44,841 nucleotides of DNA from Methylococcaceae bacterium. GTDB taxonomy: Bacteria; Pseudomonadota; Gammaproteobacteria; Methylococcales; Methylomonadaceae. A model generated the notes under the pieces. The model was not told the DNA's origin, did no database searches, and was given only the letters and a program-made list of their open reading frames with translations. The stretch lies in NCBI GenBank assembly GCA_900299045.1, contig OMIH01000079.1:1-44841 (forward strand), written 5' to 3'. Of this stretch, positions 38,963 through 44,841 are shown piece by piece. The translations under genes and the position numbers were made by a program. How positions within the stretch are numbered: position 1 is the stretch's first letter; each line of letters begins with the position of its first letter.

Positions 38963-39418
38963 CTAATCACTTGTTGTGCTATTAGCTTCTTCATCACTAG
39001 AGAAGAAGCTAATACCAATTTTTGTGCCAATCTTAACATCGTTACTTTGTGATAATTCGTAAGGACGTTTGAGCAATGCTATCAACTCGTTCGCCACGCT
39101 ATCGGCATTATCAGCCGATTGAATATCTTCGAGCAACACCATAAATTTATCGCCCGTCATAGGCAAAATAACATCATTATCACGCAGTCGATGGCGTAGT
39201 CTATGTCCAATTTGTTTTAGCACTTCATCGATATCACTAAAGGAACTCCCATGAATTGCATTAAATTCATCTAAATCCACATCGAGTTCTAATATGGCCG
39301 CTTTTTTCGTGCTTTCTCGACGCTCTAAATTAAACCGATGTTGCACATGAGTATGGGGGCGGGGAGATTCATTATTGAGTACGTCGTCAATTAATAACAG
39401 GTCTTTTTCTTCAGTCAT
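38963..39418 (-). CDS. Degenerate, truncated GGDEF-like protein
   Basis: This 151-residue protein contains the core of a diguanylate-cyclase fold: AILELDVDLDEFNAIHGSSF matches the usual LDxDxFKxxND region, IGHRLRHRLRDNDVILPM the following helix, and TGDKFMVLLE (88-97) sits at the GGDEF strand. TGDKF cannot be a normal active site. The DxLTGLxNR opening and the C-terminal ADxALYxAKxxGRN helix are both missing. It is probably a non-catalytic sensor or scaffold, or a decaying remnant. ATG at 39418 is preferred to a TTG at 39442. It follows the globin gene by 35 bp on the same strand. Confidence 0.75.
   Translation of the reverse strand: MTEEKDLLLIDDVLNNESPRPHTHVQHRFNLERRESTKKAAILELDVDLDEFNAIHGSSFSDIDEVLKQIGHRLRHRLRDNDVILPMTGDKFMVLLEDIQSADNADSVANELIALLKRPYELSQSNDVKIGTKIGISFFSSDEEANSTTSD
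38981..39013 (+). terminator. 12-bp perfect hairpin inside the end of the GGDEF-like gene
   Basis: ATTAGCTTCTTC (38981-38992) and GAAGAAGCTAAT (39002-39013) form a perfect stem with a 9-nt loop. On the plus strand it is followed after five bases by TTTTT, so it could terminate bioB, whose stop is 32 bp upstream. It is at the same time coding sequence for the last 17 codons of the minus-strand gene. Confidence 0.6.
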
Positions 39419-39453
39419 TCTATGCTCATCCTGCGTTGTCAATTATGGAGAAT

Positions 39454-39951
39454 TCACTTACCTAATAGTGCATTACGTCCACTTTCTGCGAGAGCAAGCA
39501 CTTCAGTTATCAGAGAAGCCTCAACATTGAAGAATTGCAAACTATCATTTAAATGGGTAATCATAAGATCATAATGCACATCTTGTGGGATGAATTTTAA
39601 CAAATGACTGTGACTGTCGCACAAATATTTTGAGCTAGGGTTATTCTGTCCAATGATATACCCAAAATATGCAAAGCCTGATTCGGGAAGTCGTTCTTTA
39701 TCTTTAAACCGCGCAAACGCAGCCATAAAAAAGTGTGTCAATAACGCTTTAAATTCGGGGGTGTTAGTGGGATGATTCTCAAAAATAGCCCTAACTAACG
39801 TCTTCAATGTGCTGCGCTGTGTTTTTTTATCGCTATCATTAAAAAAACGACTGACGCGGTAATCATCCGTCATATTTTCATAAAAATGATCGACCATTCT
39901 AGCAACAGATTCTTCTCCGCCTAAGCGGTTATACAAAGTTGAGTGACTCAT
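39454..39951 (-). CDS. Truncated hemoglobin (group 1-like) with an inserted segment
   Basis: This 165-residue protein begins like a TrHbN globin: LYNRLGGEESVARMVDHFYENM with tyrosine 24 at B10, then RFFNDSDKKTQRS with glutamine 45 at E7. The end SHSHLLKF (proximal histidine most likely H114), VHYDLMITHLNDSL and LITEVLALAESGRNALL also fits. Between them are about 40 residues more than in ordinary group-1 globins (roughly 60-108, including FFMAAFARFKDKERLPESG). It probably binds O2 or NO. AGGACG eight bases before the ATG is a good SD. The GGDEF-like gene follows 35 bp downstream. Confidence 0.85.
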   Translation of the reverse strand: MSHSTLYNRLGGEESVARMVDHFYENMTDDYRVSRFFNDSDKKTQRSTLKTLVRAIFENHPTNTPEFKALLTHFFMAAFARFKDKERLPESGFAYFGYIIGQNNPSSKYLCDSHSHLLKFIPQDVHYDLMITHLNDSLQFFNVEASLITEVLALAESGRNALLGK

Positions 39952-40352
39952 TTTACACGTCCTAATTATTATTTTTATTCGAAAATTGAAACGCTGTTTT
40001 TGTATAAAAAATGATTATTAATATAGACATAACCGCTTAATTAATAATTCTTGACTATTTTACTGCAAAATAGCTAAAAACTATAGTAAATATTTATTGC
40101 CTCTTTTTTTACTGCTCAACAAATCATAAACAAAAAAACGTGATCTTAAGGCGAATTTAATAATTGTTAAGTTAAAATCGTTGCAACTTAACAACAAAAG
40201 CTACATTTTTACCATTAAAGTTAAAAATCTTCCTATTTAAAGGGGAAAGATGGTGAAGTTCTTTGATCTGTAATGCAAAATTCAAAGGCACTTCATAATG
40301 TTTAAGCCCGCTACTTTGGCTTAACTTATTGAAACCAACGAAAGACCACTTT
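39952..40352. other. 401-bp noncoding region rich in inverted repeats
   Basis: The left part (39952-40163) is AT-rich, contains the globin promoter and the palindrome CTATTTT-actgc-AAAATAG (40055-40073). The right part holds four consecutive hairpins: TTGTTAAGTT/AACTTAACAA (40164-40194, 10 perfect pairs), ATCTTCC/GGAAAGAT with a bulge (40227-40251), GAAGT-t-CTTTGA/TCAAAG-gc-ACTTC (40255-40294, 11 pairs) and TTAAGCC/GGCTTAA (40302-40324). The first and last hairpins resemble each other in reverse complement, which could mark a MITE-like element; a structured leader of rlpA is the alternative. A minus-strand frame across it looks partly protein-like but has no support. Confidence 0.6.
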
Positions 40353-41126
40353 ATGAAAAAATTGATTCCTATTTTATCACTTGCCATGTTAGGGAGTTGT
40401 GCAAATACCACCGTTGTCAGTACCGCCGTTGACTTGTCCGCAAATGAAATTGATACGGTGCAGTTGCCTAGTGAAAATACGTTGGTGACGGCAAAAAACA
40501 TCACTAAACAAGCAAATGATACCTTTTCAACCCAAAAAGTATCACATTCTATTTCAACTAAAATACGCGGTAGACACGGTGTTGCATCGTGGTATGGTGC
40601 GCAGTTTCACGGAAAAAAAACAGCGACGGGAGAATTGTTTGATATGTACGCAATGACCGCTGCTCACAATAGTCTACCCATTCCCTCTTACGCTCGAATT
40701 ACGAATGTGACTAATCATCGAACAGTTATTGTTCGTGTCAATGATCGAGGTCCTTTCTACGATAACCGCATTTTGGATTTATCCTATTCCGCTGCCAAAC
40801 AATTAGGTATGGATATGGTGGGCACAAGTGAAGTAGCCATTCAAACTATTGAGCCAGAGCAAGCTCTCCTTCAGTTGCAGAAACAAAATCAACCTGTTTA
40901 TCTTCAAATTGGCAGTTTTAACAATAAAAAATTGGCGCAAGATTTAAAAAAGAATATCAGCAGACATCAATTACCCGATGCAAAAATTGCGTCATCTAGT
41001 CATAAAGGCGCAACGCTATATAAAGTGCAGTTGCCTATCGATGCCTCGCACAATGCGAGTGAACTCAGTAATAAATTGGCAAAAATAGGCATAACCGAAA
41101 CACAATTTGTGACAGAAACCAATTAA
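40353..41126 (+). CDS. rlpA: RlpA-like septal ring lipoprotein (DPBB + SPOR)
   Basis: RlpA is an outer-membrane lipoprotein, in some species a lytic transglycosylase that cleaves denuded glycan at the division septum. The 257-residue protein has a lipobox LGSC (cysteine 16), a linker, the double-psi beta-barrel with GVASWYGAQFHGKKTATGE and VRVNDRGPFYDNRILDLS (in family order), and a C-terminal SPOR domain (VYLQIGSFNNKKLAQDL). The ATG at 40353 begins the signal peptide; an upstream TTG is less likely. It lies behind the hairpin-rich region and before dacC, the usual rlpA-dacA order. Confidence 0.93.
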   Translation: MKKLIPILSLAMLGSCANTTVVSTAVDLSANEIDTVQLPSENTLVTAKNITKQANDTFSTQKVSHSISTKIRGRHGVASWYGAQFHGKKTATGELFDMYAMTAAHNSLPIPSYARITNVTNHRTVIVRVNDRGPFYDNRILDLSYSAAKQLGMDMVGTSEVAIQTIEPEQALLQLQKQNQPVYLQIGSFNNKKLAQDLKKNISRHQLPDAKIASSSHKGATLYKVQLPIDASHNASELSNKLAKIGITETQFVTETN

Positions 41127-41135
41127 ATAAAGCAA

Positions 41136-41150
41136 TTGTCATGGTATAAT
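41136..41150 (+). promoter_or_regulatory. Extended -10 promoter for dacC
   Basis: TGGTATAAT at 41142-41150 is a full extended -10 element, 38 bp before the dacC ATG and 16 bp after the rlpA stop. No good -35 is at 17-bp spacing, as is usual for extended -10 promoters. Confidence 0.55.
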
Positions 41151-41188
41151 CACGCTCAGTTTTATTGTGTTTTTTATTCACTGAGCCT

Positions 41189-42364
41189 ATGAACGTCTTC
41201 AATTTTATTTTTCGATTTATCCTCTTTTTTACGTTATTTTTTAGTGCGTTACTCGGTAATGCGCAAGAAGTAGAAATTTTAACACCTGCCGCGCCTAAAA
41301 TTGCAGCAAGTAGCTTTATCCTTATGGATTACGCTACAGGTAAGGTATTAGCTGAAAATAATGCCGACATCAAACTAGCGCCCGCCAGTTTGACCAAAAT
41401 TATGACGGTTTATGTCGTATTGCGCGAGGTTAGTGGCGGACATTTACATCTTGATGATGTTGCTAATGTGAGTCAGAACGCTTGGCAAACATCAGGGTCG
41501 CGTATGTTTGTTGAAGTAGGCGATAAGGTGCGCATTGAAGATTTGTTGAAAGGCGTTATTATTCAATCGGGAAATGATGCCAGCGTGACACTCGCTGAGC
41601 ACGTTGCCGGCAGTGAATCCACCTTTGCTGAAATGATGAATCAACATGCAGCGCGTCTGGGTATGCTCAATAGCCACTTTCAAGATAGCAATGGTCTGCC
41701 CATTGACAATCATTACACCACCGCCCGCGATTTAGCGATACTGACCAAAGCCTTAATTGATGAATTTCCTCAGTATTATCCTTGGTTTTCTCAAAAAGAA
41801 TTCACGTATAACAAAATTACACAACATAATCGCAATCAATTATTGTCACGTGACGAAACAGTGGATGGCGTAAAGACCGGTTTTACCGATGATGCTGGCT
41901 ATTGTCTTGTCGCTTCTGCGTTGCGTGAGAATATGCGTCTTATTTCTGTTGTCATGGGAACGAGTAGCGCAAATGCCCGTGCAAACGAAAATCAAAACTT
42001 GCTCAATTACGGTTTCCGTTTTTTTGAAGGACATAAACTTTATGAAGCGAAAAAACCGTTAAGTGATGTGCGTGTTTGGAAAGGCGCTAATAAACATGTT
42101 TCTATTGGTTTAGCCAATGATTTAAATGTCACTATTCCACGTCGTCATTATGCGGATTTGAAAGCAGAAATCATTGTTGATAAAAAAATTACCGCCCCTA
42201 TTGTTGAAGGCACTAAACTCGGCACAGTGAAAGTGACATTGAAAAATGAGGTGATTATCACTGCTGATTTAGTTGCCCTGCAATCTGTTGAGCAAGGCAA
42301 TATTTTTCAACGCCTCTATGATAGCATCATGATGATGAGGGAGAAATCAAGTGACAAAAAATAA
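41189..42364 (+). CDS. dacC: D-alanyl-D-alanine carboxypeptidase (PBP5/6-like)
   Basis: This periplasmic penicillin-binding protein trims the terminal D-Ala from peptidoglycan pentapeptides. The 391-residue protein has a signal peptide (cleaved near GNA-QE), the active-site SLTK (S67, K70), the SGN motif in IIQSGNDASV and KTG in GVKTGFTDDAGYC, a C-terminal beta domain, and an amphipathic C-terminal helix (NIFQRLYDSIMMMRE) for membrane attachment. I start it at the ATG at 41189 and not at the TTG at 41165. Its end overlaps dat by 14 bp. The symbol could equally be dacA. Confidence 0.95.
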   Translation: MNVFNFIFRFILFFTLFFSALLGNAQEVEILTPAAPKIAASSFILMDYATGKVLAENNADIKLAPASLTKIMTVYVVLREVSGGHLHLDDVANVSQNAWQTSGSRMFVEVGDKVRIEDLLKGVIIQSGNDASVTLAEHVAGSESTFAEMMNQHAARLGMLNSHFQDSNGLPIDNHYTTARDLAILTKALIDEFPQYYPWFSQKEFTYNKITQHNRNQLLSRDETVDGVKTGFTDDAGYCLVASALRENMRLISVVMGTSSANARANENQNLLNYGFRFFEGHKLYEAKKPLSDVRVWKGANKHVSIGLANDLNVTIPRRHYADLKAEIIVDKKITAPIVEGTKLGTVKVTLKNEVIITADLVALQSVEQGNIFQRLYDSIMMMREKSSDKK

Positions 42365-43214
42365 AACCGTCTTTTTAAATGGCGTGTATTTGCCTATTGA
42401 ACAAGCAACCATTTCGGTTATGGATCGTGGCTTTTTATTTGGCGATGGTATTTATGAAGTTATTCCGATTTACCAAGGCTGTTTATTTCGCCTTGAAGGT
42501 CATTTTGAACGCTTAGAAAACAGTTTAGCACTAACACAGATTGAGAATCCTTATTCGCGCGAGCAATGGCGTGAATTAATGTTGCCGCTGATTGATTCAA
42601 CAAAAGATCAATACATTTATATGCAAATTACACGCGGTACCGCAGATAAGCGTGATCATGCGTTTCCTGTAGGCGTTAAGCCAAGTGTTTTTATGATGTG
42701 TAATGATATTGTGCCTTTTGAAGAGAAACATAGCGGGGTCAAAGCGGTTAGCGTTGAAGATAATCGCTGGAGTTTGTGCAATATTAAAGCGATTGCGTTA
42801 TTAGGTAATATTTTGCTACGTCAACAAGCTGTTGAACAGAATTGTGCCGAGGCTATTTTAGTACGCGAAGGGTATGTTACGGAAGGCGCAGCAAGTAACG
42901 TATTTGCAGTGGTTGATGGCGTTTTAATCACGCCGCCAAAAAATAATGCCATTCTTGGTGGTATTACGCGTGACGTGATTTTAGAACTCGCACAAGCCAA
43001 CCGTATTCCTTATGCAGAAGATATTTTGTCACTCGACGCCCTTAAAACAGCCAGTGAAATTTGGTTAGCTAGTTCTACCCGTGAAATTTTACCTGTGATT
43101 GAGCTTGATGGTGAGCCCGTTGCAGGTGGTCAAGTGGGAAGGCTTTGGCAAGCAATGAATGGTTTATTTCAAAATTACAAAATTGCTTACGCAGAGGAAA
43201 ATAAAAGCGTATGA
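42351..43214 (+). CDS. dat: D-amino acid aminotransferase (class IV, PLP)
   Basis: This class IV aminotransferase probably interconverts D-alanine and D-glutamate, feeding peptidoglycan synthesis. The 287-residue protein has SVMDRGFLFGDGIYEV, the catalytic lysine in CNIKAIALLGNILLRQQA (K146), EAILVREGYVTEGAASNVFAV and GGITRDVILELA. The start is a GTG overlapping the dacC end by 14 bp. Its position between a D-Ala carboxypeptidase and ybeD supports the D-amino-acid role over a branched-chain one. Confidence 0.92.
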   Translation: MTKNKTVFLNGVYLPIEQATISVMDRGFLFGDGIYEVIPIYQGCLFRLEGHFERLENSLALTQIENPYSREQWRELMLPLIDSTKDQYIYMQITRGTADKRDHAFPVGVKPSVFMMCNDIVPFEEKHSGVKAVSVEDNRWSLCNIKAIALLGNILLRQQAVEQNCAEAILVREGYVTEGAASNVFAVVDGVLITPPKNNAILGGITRDVILELAQANRIPYAEDILSLDALKTASEIWLASSTREILPVIELDGEPVAGGQVGRLWQAMNGLFQNYKIAYAEENKSV

Positions 43215-43486
43215 CCGAGCAAATAACAGAAGAAACATTATTCGAATTCCCATGTCGTTTTCCCATTAAAGCCATGGGGAAAAATAGTGGTGAACTTGAA
43301 ATGATTGTGGTGGAAATTGTTAGTCGTCACGCGCCAGATACGCATCATCATGAAATCAATGCAAAACCGAGCAAAGATGGAAATTATTTAGCGGTGACAG
43401 TAATCATTGAAGCGTCAAGTAAACAGCAACTCGATGCCATTTATCAAGATTTGGTGGATCATCCGCATGTTTTAATGGCATTGTAA
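43211..43486 (+). CDS. ybeD: YbeD/DUF493 family protein
   Basis: This 91-residue ferredoxin-like-fold protein has FEFPCRFPIKAMGKNS at the start and QLDAIYQDLVDHPHVLMAL at the end, matching YbeD. The function is unresolved; the family usually sits between dacA and lipB. Here it follows dat by an ATGA overlap, but lipB-lipA are elsewhere. Confidence 0.93.
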   Translation: MTEQITEETLFEFPCRFPIKAMGKNSGELEMIVVEIVSRHAPDTHHHEINAKPSKDGNYLAVTVIIEASSKQQLDAIYQDLVDHPHVLMAL

Positions 43487-43521
43487 AACTATACGTCAAC
43501 GTAATATTTGGAGAAAAAGAA

Positions 43522-43722
43522 ATGATGTTTTTAATGACTTTTGTCGTGATGCTTGTTGTGATTGCTATTATGGCTGTCGGCGTGATATTTGGGCGACATG
43601 CCATTAAAGGCTCTTGTGGGGGCGGAATGGATAAAGCAGCGTGCGTTTGTGTTGAAAAATGTGATAAACGCAAAAAACTGGATGCGCAGCAAGCCGCAGA
43701 AGGGTTAAGTAATCAATCCTAA
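43522..43722 (+). CDS. nqrM: Na+-NQR maturation protein NqrM
   Basis: This 66-residue protein has one N-terminal membrane helix (about 3-24, ending MAVGVIFGRHAIKGSCGG in pieces) and four cysteines C32, C41, C43, C47 in the pattern CGGG...CVCVEKC. NqrM delivers iron to the Cys4 site between NqrD and NqrE of the sodium-pumping NADH:quinone oxidoreductase, so the organism very likely has an nqr operon outside the window. GGAG at 43510-43513 is well placed. Confidence 0.9.
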   Translation: MMFLMTFVVMLVVIAIMAVGVIFGRHAIKGSCGGGMDKAACVCVEKCDKRKKLDAQQAAEGLSNQS

Positions 43723-44841
43723 TGAAAGCGTCCAATACGCAAATATACACTTGGCGCTATATTCTTTCTGTTGTAAAACAGCATAAAAAACAGTTAATTT
43801 CAGCCCATTTTATTGCCATTTTGGCTACGATTGTCAGTGTACCCGTGCCGCTTTTGATGCCGTTACTCGTGGATGAAGTCTTACTTAATAAGCCGGCAAT
43901 AGTGGTGCAGATCATTAATTCATTGTTTCCCGTGGCGTGGCAATCGCCAATGCTCTACATTAGTGCAGTACTACTGCTAACCGTTTTTCTGCGATTGTTT
44001 GCGATGATTTTAAATGTATTGCAATCTCGGCAATTTACATTGATCGCAAAAGATGTGGTATTTCGTATTCGCGCTGAACTCATTGGGCATCTTCAAACCA
44101 TCTCAATGGCGGAATATGAGAGTTTAGGCTCAGGAACGGTGAGTACGCATTTAATCAAAGATTTGGACACAATTGATTATTTTTTGGGTACCACAGTCGG
44201 AAAATTGCTGGTTGCAACGCTCACGGTGGCAGGGACAGCCATTATTTTGCTTTGGATGAACTGGAAGTTGGGTTTATTTATTTTATTGCTCAACCCCATC
44301 GTGATTTATTTCACACGCGTTATTGGCTCTAAAGTTAAGCATCTCAAAGTAAAAGAAAATAATGCCTATGAAATTTTTCAGCTTTCGTTAACAGAAACCC
44401 TTGAAGCGATTCATCAAATTCGTGCAAGTAATCGTGAGCAGCATTATTGCAAGCAATTAATCGACGCAGCTTTTGCCGTTAAAACGGATTCGAGTGCCTT
44501 CGCTTGGCAAAGTGAAGCGGCATCACGCTTGAGTTTTTTGGTTTTTTTATTTGGCTTTGATATTTTTCGTGCTTGTGCGATGTTAATGGTGTTTTATGCT
44601 AATTTAACTATCGGTCAGATGCTTGCTGTATTTGGTTATTTGTGGTTTATGATGGCACCTGTGCAAGAAATTTTAAATATTCAATACGCATTTTATGGTG
44701 CAAAAGCCGCTTTAAATCGGATTAATAAATTAACCGCACTACGTCAAGAACCTCGATATCCTCATACAAAAAATCCTTTTCTCAACAAACAAACGGTTTC
44801 CGTTAGCGTCGAAAATTTGCAATTTAGTTATGGTCTGTCTC
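43722..44841 (+). CDS. ABC exporter, membrane domain and start of ATPase; cut by window end
   Basis: An ATG at 43722 shares one base with the nqrM stop (TAATG), and the frame stays open for 373 codons to the window end. Translation gives a type I exporter membrane domain: an early VPVPLLMPLLVDEVLL, a membrane helix LLLTVFLRLFAMIL, EYESLGSGTVSTHLIKDLDTID in the usual coupling region, and LNRINKL before the ATPase, whose first strand VSVENLQFSYG is the last visible part. The Walker motifs lie outside. The substrate (lipid, drug or peptide) cannot be told. Confidence 0.88.
   Translation, partial: MKASNTQIYTWRYILSVVKQHKKQLISAHFIAILATIVSVPVPLLMPLLVDEVLLNKPAIVVQIINSLFPVAWQSPMLYISAVLLLTVFLRLFAMILNVLQSRQFTLIAKDVVFRIRAELIGHLQTISMAEYESLGSGTVSTHLIKDLDTIDYFLGTTVGKLLVATLTVAGTAIILLWMNWKLGLFILLLNPIVIYFTRVIGSKVKHLKVKENNAYEIFQLSLTETLEAIHQIRASNREQHYCKQLIDAAFAVKTDSSAFAWQSEAASRLSFLVFLFGFDIFRACAMLMVFYANLTIGQMLAVFGYLWFMMAPVQEILNIQYAFYGAKAALNRINKLTALRQEPRYPHTKNPFLNKQTVSVSVENLQFSYGLS

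Noticed and set aside
40172-40504. Minus-strand frame of 110 residues upstream of rlpA
   Set aside because: It overlaps the rlpA start, lacks a ribosome-binding site and follows the inverted repeats; a segment looks protein-like but I recognise no family. Noted as part of the hairpin region.
1-44841. tRNA genes, rRNA, CRISPR arrays, insertion sequences, prophage
   Set aside because: I looked for tRNA T-arm patterns, regular direct repeats, transposases and integrases and found none.

Overview
The window is chromosomal DNA from an AT-leaning gammaproteobacterium. It is packed with housekeeping genes that mostly overlap by a few bases or sit in tight runs. Several genes suggest a sulfur-oxidising, C1-utilising member of the Thiotrichales, possibly Beggiatoa-like: a TusD/DsrE-type sulfur carrier pair, an MtdA-type methylene-tetrahydromethanopterin/tetrahydrofolate dehydrogenase next to glycerate 2-kinase, the Na+-NQR maturation factor NqrM, and an orphan membrane c-type heme protein. 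The taxonomic call is inference; no rRNA or tRNA is visible. I see no insertion sequence, prophage, CRISPR array or integron.

Layout. 1-3.3 kb: tail of an AEC permease, then an EmrAB-type efflux pair on the minus strand. 3.5-5.8 kb: lipB-lipA converging on tusD-tusC. 5.8-14.9 kb, minus strand: a membrane c-heme protein with its own terminator, nadB, accA, then rarA, rmlA, an AI-2E family permease and uvrB. 15.0-25.5 kb, plus strand: one long tight run uvrA-uvrC-ampG-lptF-lptG-rmlC-rmlD-rmlB (excision repair, peptidoglycan recycling, LPS export, dTDP-rhamnose). 25.5-29.1 kb: mdh-grxC diverging from mtdA-gck, which looks like a serine-cycle/C1 block. 29.2-32 kb: proC-yggT-yggU, then queA. 32-34.9 kb: feoABC behind a Fur-box promoter. 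34.9-38.9 kb: an L,D-transpeptidase overlapping comF tail to tail, a secreted DUF1566 protein and bioB. 39-40 kb, minus strand: a truncated hemoglobin followed by a degenerate GGDEF-like gene. 40-40.35 kb: the only intergenic stretch longer than 300 bp, full of inverted repeats. 40.35-44.84 kb: rlpA, dacC (PBP5-like), dat, ybeD, nqrM and the start of an ABC exporter cut by the window end.

The points most worth following up are: the globin plus pseudo-GGDEF pair, with an unusual insertion in the globin and a cyclase-like domain missing its active site and both ends; the array of hairpins upstream of rlpA; the UvrC that stops before its helix-hairpin-helix domain inside a uvrB/uvrA-uvrC cluster; the serine-cycle block; the orphan membrane c-heme protein; and a 92-bp tail-to-tail coding overlap between an L,D-transpeptidase and comF.
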